Assembly: GCA_947247005.1 (NCBI GenBank)
Contig: OX365956.1
Span: 17,504,089 to 17,568,088 of the forward strand
DNA length: 64,000 nucleotides
Reading direction: 5' to 3'
From: Spisula solida
Lineage: Eukaryota; Mollusca; Bivalvia; Venerida; Mactridae
Notes under the pieces: model-generated
Database searches by the model: none
Seen by the model: only the letters and a program-made list of their open reading frames with translations
What the model was told of the DNA's origin: nothing
Translations under genes and position numbers: made by a program
Part shown: positions 36,801 through 46,267 of the stretch, piece after piece
How the letters are laid out: the number at the start of each line of letters is the position of its first letter
Position numbering within the stretch: the first letter of the stretch is position 1

Positions 36801-36859
36801 TAAAACCCAATTCAAACGTAGCAGATAAAACATGTGCTGCATCAGACAAGACAGTTTGA
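21728..36859 (+). CDS. type II membrane protein with C-terminal chitin-binding type-2 domain (multi-exon)
   Basis: Reconstructed coding exons: 21728-21841, 24244-24357, 24735-24812, 25363-25470, 25773-25892, 27340-27396, 28656-28758, 29179-29211, 30218-30241, 33753-33906, 34965-35114, 35336-35530, 36609-36859 (TGA at 36857). Exons 1-6 are all phase 0 and exons 7-9 and 10-13 join in phase 1, but exon 9 (ends phase 1) does not fit exon 10 (starts phase 0), so one exon of length 3n+2 is probably missing from intron 9. The protein has a hydrophilic N-terminal ~197 residues with no signal peptide (start MMSKDDDTLTEQSSNHSSYK), one membrane span, microexon-encoded PRT-rich linkers, a cysteine-containing region with several N-x-S/T sites and a C-terminal CBM14-like domain. 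The glycosylated, cysteine-rich C-terminal side should be extracellular, hence type II; lysines flank both sides of the span, so charge does not decide. It may anchor cells to chitinous matrix such as shell, periostracum or gut lining (inference). I do not recognise a named orthologue. Confidence 0.72.
21985..22095. repeat. foldback in intron 1
   Basis: GAACTGATAAAAATGC opposes GCATTTTATCATTTTTATTT across a short GC-rich loop, with flanking TTATTAAG / TTTATTAAA. Confidence 0.5.
23388..23462 (+). repeat. tRNA-like SINE head
   Basis: Pol III box-A-like TAGGCTAGTGGTGACG and box-B-like GTTCGAATCC about 35 bp apart. The cloverleaf is degenerate, so this is a SINE relic rather than a tRNA gene. 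Confidence 0.5.
23800..23875 (-). repeat. tRNA-like sequence (SINE head or tRNA pseudogene)
   Basis: Minus strand GCCTCGCTAGCTCAGTTGGT contains a near-perfect A box, and GGTTCGAGTCTGG a box B. The acceptor-stem ends do not pair well, arguing against a functional tRNA. Confidence 0.55.
24244..25892 (+). CDS. chitin-binding membrane protein, exons 2-5
   Basis: Four phase-0 exons (24244-24357, 24735-24812, 25363-25470, 25773-25892) with clear CAG/TAG acceptors and GTAAG, GTATG, GTAATG and GTAAAA donors. They encode a polar, acidic and serine-rich soluble segment, for example GNDNPLSEIRVHDVYSVPRE and IVSSGSVTIMNVGGQTRS, with no domain I recognise. As every boundary is phase 0, these exons could be skipped singly without a frameshift. 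Confidence 0.65.
27340..27396 (+). CDS. chitin-binding membrane protein, exon 6
   Basis: 57-bp phase-0 exon TFPYEEKHQYVDEKKPAKG between TTCACAG and GTAAGT. Charged juxtamembrane segment. Confidence 0.65.
27590..27870 (+). repeat. dispersed repeat with AGCTG/TTTCAGC subrepeats, copy 3 (intron 6)
   Basis: Begins AGATTATATTAAGTCAGACA, then AGGCAGCACTCAACTTTCCC and CACAACGCCCAACTAAACAA, followed by degenerate GAATGACCTAGTT and AACTACATAGTTTTAGC subrepeats. Confidence 0.65.
27958..28095 (+). repeat. AAGAATTGCAAGCAATACAG repeat, short copy
   Basis: Truncated member of the family at 36940-37215 and 62838-63240: ACAGAAGTCCCCTACCGGTT at the left and CAAACCAATAGTCCCCTA at the right, with the middle deleted. 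Confidence 0.65.
28656..28758 (+). CDS. chitin-binding membrane protein, exon 7 (membrane span)
   Basis: 103-bp exon encoding DNCFPK, then the span LVLFCIVLLALVAGVVVLIY, then FKKEPESN. Acceptor ATTGTAG|GATAAC, donor AACA|GTATGT. It switches phase from 0 to 1. Confidence 0.75.
29179..30241 (+). CDS. chitin-binding membrane protein, microexons 8 and 9
   Basis: Two symmetrical phase-1 microexons: 29179-29211 (33 bp, RREGFVIPRTT) and 30218-30241 (24 bp, EKPRTVYE). Both carry a CCAAGAACA core encoding P-R-T, suggesting duplication. Either can be omitted without disturbing the frame. Confidence 0.55.
29793..29862 (+). repeat. tRNA-like SINE head (intron 8)
   Basis: GTGGTCGAGTGGATTG resembles the A box of Leu/Ser-type tRNAs and GTGTGCGAATCTCGACC a box B. 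Its position in an intron and poor acceptor pairing argue for a SINE. Confidence 0.55.
30669..32248 (-). mobile_element. Tc1/mariner-type transposon with perfect ends (intron 9)
   Basis: 1580-bp element bounded by TA (30667-30668 and 32249-32250) with inverted ends beginning CTACTCAAAATTTGATAAGG, identical at both sides. It carries a minus-strand IS630/Tc1 transposase relic described separately. It lies in the intron where one exon of the host gene is missing from my model. Confidence 0.88.
30935..31969 (-). pseudogene. Tc1-like transposase, frameshifted
   Basis: The N-terminal part at 31781-31969 (MADERVNRRLSADEINRRIR, a helix-turn-helix region) and the C-terminal DDE part at 30935-31408 are in different frames. 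The C-terminal part keeps the second catalytic aspartate motif (LMDDNARPHRA) and the third (WPVRSPDLNPIEHVWDML), with Asn-Pro-Ile-Glu next to it. The segment between, carrying the first aspartate region, has at least one frameshift, so the enzyme is presumed inactive. Plus-strand open frames over the same bases are shadows. Confidence 0.85.
32488..32575 (+). repeat. tRNA-like SINE head (intron 9)
   Basis: GTGACCTAGTAGCTGCCG (box A like) and CGGGTACGACCCCCGC (box B like) are about 50 bp apart. Degenerate. Confidence 0.5.
33130..33659. mobile_element. TTAA-flanked MITE, AGG-CTGCCTCACA ends
   Basis: 530-bp element with ends AGGTGCTGCCTCACA and, inverted, AGGGACTGCCTCACA, flanked by TTAA at 33126-33129 and 33660-33663. 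It contains a short palindrome CTATAGGGTATTAATACCCT. It ends 94 bp before exon 10 of the chitin-binding gene. Confidence 0.72.
33753..35530 (+). CDS. chitin-binding membrane protein, exons 10-12 (extracellular region)
   Basis: Exons 33753-33906, 34965-35114 and 35336-35530. Segments include EGSRVTCNADGRFELEFVGR, VNVSLSQNIEKNPDDFVLGC and VNFTCTVTYDVYNGYNVACF. N-glycosylation sequons NES, NTS, NVS, NKT, NFT and NLT are present, along with paired cysteines and alternating hydrophobic residues suggesting beta-sandwich (Ig-like) folds. Domain identity is not certain. Confidence 0.7.
35224..35297 (+). repeat. tRNA-like SINE head (intron 11)
   Basis: TTCGTAGCCTAGTGGCTAAGG resembles a box A; the box B (TGTGACGATTCCAC) is degenerate. 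It ends about 40 bp before exon 12. Confidence 0.42.
36609..36859 (+). CDS. chitin-binding membrane protein, terminal exon 13 (ChtBD2/CBM14)
   Basis: 251-bp last exon. Cysteine spacing and landmarks match chitin-binding type-2 (peritrophin-A) domains: CGYKCKDDSDYFVVSSGRCD, then FHRCYGNNQVATSYCAPGTF and FDPGDCACRHTGDLPWC. The aromatic-rich F-H-R-C and the C-x-P-G-T-x-F-D motifs are diagnostic. A ~25-residue tail follows before TGA. Confidence 0.85.
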
Positions 36860-36939
36860 AGGTTTTTATTCCAATGATTTCGAATGTCATAGACCCATGT
36901 GGTACAATTTAAATACATTTACAGCAAAACCATATTCAA

Positions 36940-37215
36940 CAAGTAATTAAGAATTGCAAACAATACAGAAGTCCCCTACCGGTTTGAGGCCATTTTCAAT
37001 GTTTCTGTTGCCATAGCAACCACAATTTTTGTCAGAATCGAAATATTTTTAGACGTGCATAATCCCCTTATTGCCCCCTATCCACATATCAAGTGTCATA
37101 AACCTAGCTTGGAAACTGTTTGAGTTATGTCAGGATCCAGATTGTTTGACGGACGGACGGACGGACGGAGGGCAAACCTATAGTCCCCTCCGGTCAAAAA
37201 CCGGTAGGGGACTAA
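36940..37215 (+). repeat. AAGAATTGCAAACAATACAG repeat, full copy with CTAA 3' hairpin
   Basis: Starts AAGTAATTAAGAATTGCAAA and ends in a hairpin AGTCCCCTCCGGTC / ACCGGTAGGGGACT followed by AA, so the last four bases are CTAA. It contains a (GACG)n run. The hairpin followed by CTRR is the layout of Helitron 3' ends. Immediately downstream of the chitin-binding gene stop codon. Confidence 0.68.
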
Positions 37216-37311
37216 AACACATCAATAATAGGACTACCTCAAAATAAAAACCATATGTTAAGGTTTATTTTCACTGTTGTGCCCTTCATTAAAACAATTC
37301 CATTATGGAAA

Positions 37312-37760
37312 AAGATCATATTAAGTCGGACAGGGAAGAAAGCACTGAACTTAATTAACTCGGGTTAATTTTCTTGTTCGGCAGTGTGTTAGGCACTTCT
37401 TCTTTTAAGGATTACTGGCAGCCAAAACTAGGCATTATAGTCGTTTTACCGTGGAAACTGTGTCATTCAGCTACGGCATTCAGTCTTTTGGTTGCTGAAA
37501 CTAATAATTCATTATACTTTTCGAAAGCTTGGACTTGGGCGGATCTTTAATTGTTTAGTTGGGCATTGTACATTGTATGTGTTTTATGTTTCATGTGTTC
37601 GGCTGGTTCAGTTGGGCATTGTGCTTTGTGTGTTTTTAATGTTTTCTGTGCTCGGCTGGTTAAGTTGAGTGCTACCTTCCCTGCCTTGCTCGGCTGTTAT
37701 GTTGTGTGCTGCCTTCCCTGTCTGTCTTAATAGAATCCTTTAACCGGCCGATCACAGAAA
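37312..37760. repeat. dispersed repeat with AGCTG/TTTCAGC subrepeats, inverted pair
   Basis: Left AAGATCATATTAAGTCGGAC is opposed by an inverted copy ending GCCTTCCCTGTCTGTCTTAA. The right part repeats a ~60-bp block twice (AGTTGGGCATTGT...GTGCTCGGCTGGTT). Confidence 0.6.
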
Positions 37761-38025
37761 ACATAAAAACCTGCAAGGTTCAATGCCAAACAAACAACCG
37801 AACGAGAGAAAATGAGACCGGTTTCAAGGTTTCCTATGTTGGTCCTATATTTGAGGTCTTACTGTACATGACATTTGCATAGTTTACAAACTTCCATGAA
37901 GGCAGTTAAACATTATGAAATATCATGAACTGCTATGAATATACTCTATGTGCATCATGTTTATCTCTAATTGGTTCTATGCATGGCCAACTATCCGTAC
38001 CGCTAAATGCGACCGATAAGACGGT

Positions 38026-38169
38026 CAGGGGTGGTATTCAATATTGATCTTAAGGATAAGGACAGCCAATCAGATGATACCATATTAAACTCTTGGTCAG
38101 TAACAGGCGATATGATTGGCTATCCTTATTCTCCAATTAAATAAGATCAATATTGAGTACCACCCCAGG
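38026..38169. mobile_element. CTGGGGTGG MITE, copy 2
   Basis: About 144 bp; same ends and centre as 5358-5509 but with a small deletion near the left end. Confidence 0.8.
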
Positions 38170-38867
38170 ACTAGTTATAGAAGGAAGATTTAGAAAAACG
38201 TGCGACACCTTTAATAGCAAAATTCGTAATACTATATGTGCATACTGAAGAAAACATTCATGTTTTCTAACGTCCAATATTCTTCTTATATATTTGTGAT
38301 GTTCTCATATTGATGTATTATATCAAATATCGGTTTTATACGAGAATTGACAATGATTCGTGGATATAGTTATACATATTCTATAAATATCATATTCATA
38401 TTCACGTACTTGTAAAATTGTGCTTTAGTAAATTTGACCATCTTGTCAAAATTAACGATGTTTCAAATTTTGATAATAGTTATAAATATGTGTACGATAT
38501 ACGAATAAACGATGCGTAAAATAGTATTTACTTACATGGCTTAATACTATATATAAAGTAGTCCTTTGGAATTGTATAATGCATACATGTAGAATAGTAT
38601 TGAATATAAAATCCATCGCTTTGTATACATGTTTAATATTGGGCATTTTAAGCATATCATATTTAAGTGTAATGATGTCAAACCCGCCCGACTAACGGAG
38701 CCAGCGACCAAAGCGAGCTCGCATTATTTTCGTCCGTGACATTGGCTATAGTCATGTTTTCTGCGTGTGAAGAAGTTATCAGTGAGTCGCAGAGGATCTA
38801 GATAGCATTGGTTGAATATTTATTTCAGGAAAAATTGTTGCTATGATTTGCAACTGTTATGGTGCGC

Positions 38868-39425
38868 CCATGATAATATGATATTTACAAAGGTCAGCTG
38901 TTGCAATATTGGTTATGCAAATAACTAAAAGTAAACAAATATGGTCAGATTTATACTAAAATATCACTGATAAATCTTAAATCTGATTAATCCACCTCAA
39001 TCGGAACGGTCCGTACGACATTTTTACGGGATAAAATACCTCGGATGTATCAAGCGTATGAATCCAGCAGCATTCTTTCTTAAATCCTACGTAGAAGAAA
39101 ATGGGCCGAAGAAAATAGGCCGTAACTTATCAGCAGCGGAAATACCAAAAGATGTTTTATTGATTAAACAATACAATTTCGCTACACTTCTTGGGCATAA
39201 CACGCAGCTACGCAGCGCTTGCTTGATGGGCGTGTATTCCATTGATGCACTGTTTTAATCTGTCATGATGACGTCATGGCGAAAGACGTTGAAAAATGGC
39301 GACGTTCTATTTACACCCGAGAGATGACTCGTAAGATATTGTCCGAGGTGTCCCGATTGAATCCACCTTTGCGGAATATACCAAATTCTCCCGCCTTTCT
39401 CATTATCGTGGGCGCGCTATTGTCA
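38868..39425. mobile_element. GCGCCCAGGATAA-type MITE, split by an insertion
   Basis: Left end GTGCGCCCATGATAAT and right end ATTATCGTGGGCGCGCTAT match the ends of 60846-61056 and 61866-62096. The middle is interrupted at 38998-39359. Confidence 0.68.
38998..39359. mobile_element. 362-bp insertion with 9-bp target duplication
   Basis: Flanked by perfect AATCCACCT (38989-38997 and 39360-39368). Ends CAATCGGAAC and, inverted, CAATCGGGAC. Removing it restores the host MITE, whose intact relatives carry AATCCACCT once. A 9-bp duplication points to a Mutator-like element, but no transposase is present; the short open frame at 39058-39258 has no known domain. Confidence 0.72.
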
Positions 39426-40086
39426 GCCAACGGTCTTAAATACCGTAAAGATCGCAACATACGAAACTGCCCTAAAAAGCTAATGGTTGTTAGCTGTAGT
39501 AAAGTTACTCGTGTGCAAATGTGCCCACCATCTAGAAATTGGTGCATGCTATGTTTTTACTTTCCATTAATTCGTCCATTGCATATAATGTCATTTGCCG
39601 CTAAATTGAAATGCTTTATTTAGATGACAACAATGTAAATGTAAGTACGTTTAAAAATATAATGTGGGACAACAGTTACTGCAGTAACTCCAGGAAAACC
39701 GAGCTAATGGACATCGAATATATCAAGTGTTGGATACGGTTTAGAAAATGCTCTGCAATGAGAATAATGTCGTAGTCTTTGACTTAACTTTAAGTAATTT
39801 GATAGTTATTTATCGTGCTATATATTAGATAATTGTTCTCATTAATTAAGTTAAGATTGTTTCTGTTGCTGTTATGGTGACCAATTTCTGAAAAGTACCC
39901 ATATTTAGAAAAGCGAGCGATTAGTGGTTAAAACAGTAAGTACTTTTTTCTAAAAGAAATTATTCACTTTTTTGATATGCTTTATTAAAATAAGAATATA
40001 CTTTGTGAAATGCTTGTAAAATGTTTACATAACGTCAAATAGTCCATGAGCCACAAATAGACGTCCTTTGCATAGGCAAAACATAA

Positions 40087-43000
40087 TAGTCCATGAGCCA
40101 CCAATAGAAGACCCTCCCCCCCCCCCTTAGGGAATTTTGGTCAATATATTTTTCTGAAAACATATGGTCCCTGGAGTATTTTCCTGAAATCTGCACTTTG
40201 GCCATTGGGGCGTTAAGATTTTTTGGGGTAAAACGTCAAAAAAAATATACGAAAAGTACAAATTTTCGGAATCGGTTAACTACAATCTCATTTACATTTG
40301 TCTTATGTTATTTTAAAATAAATCCCTGTAACAGGTAGATATTAACCTGTCCTATCTAGACTGAAAAAATCAGAGTGCTGCTATTGTGCAAAATGGCTTA
40401 TTTTTTAGGTAAAACACTTAAATTATAAATGAAAAGTGCGAATTTTTTTAATCTGTGGACTACATTGTCATTTTTTTTTTATAAACAAATACTCTAATAG
40501 GAAGGTATTATTTTGCAGTTTCAGACTGCAAAAAATTAAAGCCATGTTATTATGCAAAGTGTGATATTTTTTGGGTAAAAAAAGAAAAAATATAAACCGA
40601 AAAGTGCGAATATTAGGAATCGGTAGATTACAATTATACCATTCCTATGATAATTATTTTGTAAATAAATAATATTAATGGGATAAATTTGTAGTAACAT
40701 GCAGTTTAAGATTTCAAATATATATTGCCAGATGAGATATTTTTGGGGAAAATTACCAAAAAAATAAATGGAAAGTGTGATTTTTGGGAATTGGTATCCT
40801 AGTTGTTACTTACTAACATCGGGTGCGGACATGCATAGTCTTAAAGGATATTCAAAAATAAACAAATCTAACCATATATAGGCAGTTCTGGTCATGTTGG
40901 GTACATTACTATTAAACCACTAGGTACATCCATACCTTGTCCTAATTGGTACCTATGACCACCCTTTACATACAATATTGGTTCCATTTAGTACTCAAAA
41001 ACTACCCTATACAGACATCAGTGGTCCTATCGGGTACTAACTATGCACAGACAGTCCTGGTCTAATTCGATATGCATAGTCAATACGATTCCTAGTTCTA
41101 TTTGTTATTCAAAACCACCATACTTATACAGATATTGCTGGTCCGACATGGTGTACTCATAACCACTAGTAGGTACATTCATTTCTTGTCTCAATTGGTA
41201 GTCACAATTACCATGTTGTAATTGGGTAATTGTATCTGCTTATTGAAGTACATACATGCTCAGTCCTAGTGGGGACTTAAACATCCATGTACAGACATTC
41301 CTGGTCCTATTATGTACTCAAAACCACCATGTACAGACATTCCTGGTCCTATTTGGTACTCAAAACCACCATGTACAGCCGTTATAGGTGCATTGGGTAC
41401 TCATTTCCACCATGTACTACATTGCTGGTCGTTTAGGATACTTATAACCACTAGGTTCAGACATTCTTGTAGGATACTGTCGACCATGAATTGACAATTC
41501 AGGCGCGCCATGTAGAGACATGCTTGGCTTTATTTAGCACTCATAACATATGTGCTACTCAAAACCTTCATTACAAAATAAGTTGTCGGTTTAGGAACTA
41601 ACAACTACTAGGTGCGACCATTTGTTGTCCTATTAGGTAATCACTACCCCGTGTACATACTATCATGTACTTATTGGATACTCATACATACATTCATAGT
41701 CATAGTGGGTACCCCAACTACCTTGTACATGTATTCCCGGTCCTATTGAATACTCAAACTCACAATGTACAGATGTTTGGGGTCTGATTGGGTACTAACA
41801 ACCACTAGGCGTGGTCATATGTTGTTCTATTTGTTCACCGCTACCATCATGTACAGGAATCCATAACACTAGATGCATACATTCGTAGTCCTAGTGGGTA
41901 CTCACAACCACTATGTACATGCATAAGTAGTATGATCGAGTCCTCACAGCCACTATACACAGCCATTATTGGTCATTGTGGGTACTGACTACCCTGTATA
42001 TACATTCATTCCTGGTCGTATTGGGTACCCATAACCACTATTAACAGACATTCCTGCTCCGGCTAGATACTGAAAATCATCATGTGAAAACATTCTTGAT
42101 CAAATTAAGCACTCTCAACCACTAGTTACATACATTACTAGTCTTATTGAGTGCAGACAACTATTGGGATCACCCATTCCTCGTCCTATTGGCAAAATGG
42201 AGAGACATTCCTGGTCTTATTGAGCAGTGAGCTTGCCCAACCCCCAGCTGTGACCATTTGTTTTCACTAACCCCATGTACATGAAGCATGGTCTAATTAA
42301 ATACTCATATCGACTAGGTACATATAGTTCAAGTCCTAGTGGGTACCTGCAATTGTTATGTAAATATATTCCTTTCATATTGACTACATAGTGCCTAAGT
42401 AGAACATTCCTGATCTTGTTAGGCAATCATAAACACTGGGTAAATCATCCCTAGTCCATATATGTATTCACGACCACCTGGCACATAAACTCCTATTCTT
42501 ATTAGGTACCCATAACCATTAGGTACATCCATTCCTAGTCCTAATGGGTACCCACAACCACCATGTTCATGCATACTTGGTCGTATTTGGTAGTCATTAC
42601 CACTAGGTGCTGTAGGGTACTCACCCACACCACGCGCAGACAGTACTATACTGGATACTCACAATCACTAGGTACACACATCCATGGTCTTATAGGATGT
42701 GCACCATCATGTGGTATCTCATTTATTGCACTCTGTGTACTGGCAACTACAAGGTACAGAGATAACTGGTCCCATTGGATACTCACAACGACTCAGAACA
42801 GCCATTCATGACACAACCATGATGCATAGCTATTGTGTCATAACGAATAGCTGTACAATAACATTAAACTTTGTCAAATTTGAATGTATATTTACCCCAC
42901 CCACTCTTGTAAAATAGATACAATTAAACACATTCCATACATATATTACTGATGCCAACTATAACATACATTGCAAACAAAGTGAAAAAGGGAAAAAGAT

Positions 43001-43759
43001 TTAAAATCATATTGCGAGTACTTGTAAATAAGTAGAGCTGCTGTTTTCAATATTTTAGTGATTTTGGTGGCCATTTTGGCGGCCATTTTGATGGCCATTT
43101 TACGTAATAGACCCACTTATTGTGCATTTAAATGTTGAAATACATTTTGGGAATATGCCTTTATTTGTATTCACAATTGCAATTAAAATACAGTAAGACA
43201 CGATGTGTTATTAGCAAAGTTAAGTGAATACATTGTTACCATTTGTACACTATTTATAAGCAGGGGGAGATAACCTTATTTTTGCTTTCCCTGCTAAACG
43301 CCCCAGTGTCTGAAGTGCAGACTTTGGGAAAAGTATTGGTAGGTCAAAACCTTTCATAATTACCAAATAAATGGATCAATGACTCTGTATTGTGTCATTG
43401 TAGTGTCAGATTCTCAAAATTCGCACTTTTTCATGTATTTTTTAAGGTTTTACCCCAAAAATATCCCATTTCGCATAATAACACAGGACTAAAATTTTGC
43501 AGACTTAAACTATAAGTTCATGTCAACCCATGAAAGTGTTTAATTTCAAATTAACTTAATAAATGTGATTGTAGTTAACCAATTCCAGAAATTCACACTT
43601 TCGTTAATTTTTTTAACGTTTTATCCCAAAAAATCTTAACGCCCCAACGGTCAAAGTGCAGACTTTGGAAAAATACTCTACTGACCATAGGCTTTCAGAA
43701 AAATATAGTGTCCGAAATTCCCTAGGGGGGGAGGGTTTACCCCACTGGTCCATGGACTA
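40087..43759. mobile_element. 3.7-kb element with long inverted arms and minisatellite core
   Basis: Both ends start TAGTCCATG, followed by a C-run, TAGGGAATTT, TATTTTTCTGAAA, TCTGCACTTTG and GGGGCGTTAAGATTTTTTGG, so the inverted arms match over at least 170 bp. Inside the left arm a ~175-bp unit (TTTTTTGGGGTAAAAC, GAAAAGTGCGAATTTT) repeats about four times; the right arm has about two. The core is the minisatellite at 40860-42810. No coding sequence. Confidence 0.75.
40860..42810. repeat. ~42-bp degenerate minisatellite
   Basis: Tandem units of the form CCTGGTCCTATTNGGTACTC followed by ANAACCACNATGTACAGACATT. Some neighbours, such as 41299-41382, are nearly identical; most are strongly diverged. 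Roughly 45 units by length. Short open frames here are artefacts. Confidence 0.8.
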
Positions 43760-44375
43760 AAATAACGTTTCCAAGAATCACTTTGCGAGGTCAATCAAAT
43801 ATTACGCGAGAGTGATTAGTTTTAAGGGGATATAGTCTAATCTACAGTGAGATAGTGCAGTTTTCTTTCAAAATCGTTTTTTGTCTTCCTACTTAAGTTG
43901 TTGGATAAAAAGCATTGTATTATGATGTGCTACATTGACTCTTGAGATTCTAAAATAAATAACAAGAAAGCAAATGTATTGAAGCATGACAGCAATTTTA
44001 TTGCAAATCTTGCTCGTTCACAAACAAAGTCAACATGGCATTAAGAGTCAAAGTTTGTTGTTGGAGGTATAGTCAATAGTATAAGGAACAAACTCTTACA
44101 AAGAAATAATTATGAAACATATCTATAAACATGCATCATGCAAAACTTCAATGACCTTGCAAACCGTAGGTAGAAAAATGGCAATGTTTCTTGAATATCT
44201 TTTCAGTCAAAAACTTTATAAGAGTTAGTTCCCTGTAGTTATAATGTAAGCATGGTATGCATTTTGGCTTGTGACATTTTCCAATTTTTGTGTTTGTGAA
44301 CAAGTACTGAAAGACACACATATTCTTTAAAACAAATTATTTAAAAAAGATGGCCCTTTTTAACGAGTTGTTGGT

Positions 44376-44405
44376 GTTATGTTACGTTATGTTATGTTAT
44401 GTTAT
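44376..44405 (+). repeat. (GTTAT)n microsatellite
   Basis: Six near-perfect GTTAT/GTTAC units. Confidence 0.8.
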
Positions 44406-44969
44406 TATACATACAATGCACAATTTTGTCTGCTGGAGCCCTTTTATTCTTTTTAATATTCTAAATTATTGTTTACCACCCCCTCCCACTTTTTTTGGAT
44501 TTGATATTTTACTAAACTTTTCAGATATTGTTTATAAGCGTCCTGTTTTTTTATAATGCTATAAATATCATGAATATCATAATTTTGTCACTTAGACCGG
44601 TTTTCCTGGAGAACGGCTAATACATTTGTTACTGTAACTGTTGTCACTGTTGTATAGTGTAATTGTATGGCTTTACGTGTATGGTAAATCAAATTACACA
44701 AAAACATGTGGGTGCATGTCCAACTTTTGGAAGCACCATATTCTAGTACAATGCTGCGTCGTACAAAATAACTTCTGATAAATAGCACTGCCTTTAATAA
44801 TAATAATAATATGTATTTGGTATACGATGCATATAACATGGCACATCAAGTAAGATAACAAATATCATGATATATATAAATAAAACATGTTCAATGTAAC
44901 ACGTAATTGCCTTTAATAGTAACGCATACACAACATTCAGTCGATGTATCTAATACTCACATCAAATAA

Positions 44970-45403
44970 AAAAAAATATACCAGATTTATACAGCGCCCT
45001 TTTCATGCGAACGCACGTTCAAAGGCACTTTACATTATTTTTTGTTGCATCCACAAGGGCGCAGGTGCATCCTCTACCAGTGCAGATACAGCATGATCTG
45101 ACCAGAGGGACAGACTGAGAGAAAGCCCCTGAAGGGAGAGAGAGACAATAGATACAGGCATGTCCGGCGCTGCAGAAGTGCGCATAGCTCTTATTTCGAA
45201 TAGACAGCCTGGTTCTTTAATGTGCCCGGTGTACAGCACCGATACACAGCTTCCTGGCACTTCCAGATACTTGCAGACCACACGGTCAGATATAGCGGGA
45301 AATATTATAAATATTTCAGAATGTGTCAAGTACCGATGCCAGGGATTGAACCCACGACCTCTAGATGAACAGCCCAGTGCGTTACCACTGAGATAAATCC
45401 GCT
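44970..45403 (-). mobile_element. tRNA-derived SINE
   Basis: The minus strand starts at 45403 with a tRNA-like head: GCGGATTTATCTCAGTGGTA (box A) and GTGGGTTCAATCCCTGG (box B). A ~330-bp body follows and the element ends near 44970 with GGCGCTGTATAAATCTGGTA, a widespread mollusc SINE-tail style. It lies just downstream of the stop codon of RING gene A. Confidence 0.72.
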
Positions 45404-45407
45404 TAAC

Positions 45408-46267
45408 CTATACATCACACGAGTAGTGACGATTTTGACCATCGTAGACATGCCATTCAGTTACAACACTGTTGTTTCGTATAGGAAAAGGATGGTATCC
45501 TCTGTGTAATAAAGTGACCCCTGGATACAATGGTGTTTCATTCTGGTTTAATATACCTGCGTCATCACTAATAGCACCGTGTATATGGTCTACATTGTCT
45601 AAGTTTCCAGTAACTGGCAAATGTCTTCTTCTTCTTTGCGGGCGACTTCCAATGTCTGTTTCTTTGTCAGATTCGGTAAATTCTTTGCGAGGGGCATTAC
45701 TCGGTTGTGTTTCATGTCGTGGTAATCGCCGCGAACGCACAGTACTATCCCCAGTCCTTTCGGAAGAAATATTGCGTACATTGTTCTCAGGGTTACTAAG
45801 CGCGGAAGTTTGAATGTCACTATATGATGTGATAATAGAGTTAGAATCTTCAATACTGGCACGGAGAGCCACAGCATGTCTGCGGTTATCAGTAAATCGT
45901 CTGTGTTGGGGGCGTATGATGGAATGGTCAATATTAATGAAGTCGTGAATTTCACATCCATTTGGATTCACATCATTTAGTGTGTTATGATCTTCTCTGT
46001 TCTGCAACCTTATGAATGGTGGGTCAAGATTAACAGATGCGTGACCCTCTTGTTCATTTGGGATAGCCTCAACGATCACGACATCATTCAGCATGTTAAG
46101 AACTCCTCCGTCGTGTTCATTAGAGACATCCTCAATAATAACGTAATTGTCTAGCGAATCAGATCGTTCTCTTCCATCATGAGCGATTATTGAATCATCC
46201 AATATGTCTTGTACATCATTAGGTCCAATGGTGGTATCATGCATGTGCAAGTCCGACATCCCATCAT
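45408..46267 (-). CDS. RING protein A, exon 2
   Basis: 286 codons including stop (45408-45410). The acceptor is conserved with gene B (TTCCTTAG in both), and the first residues (GMSDLHMHD versus GMSDLHIYD) align. No stop interrupts it, unlike the gene B counterpart. Confidence 0.78.

Noticed and set aside
42217..42811. Short open frames over the minisatellite, rich in YPLGL/YGYLIR motifs
   Set aside because: Translation of the ~42-bp tandem units, with no start, splice or domain evidence.
45472..45961. Open frames opposite or overlapping RING gene A exon 2
   Set aside because: Shadows of the conserved exon 2 reading frame.
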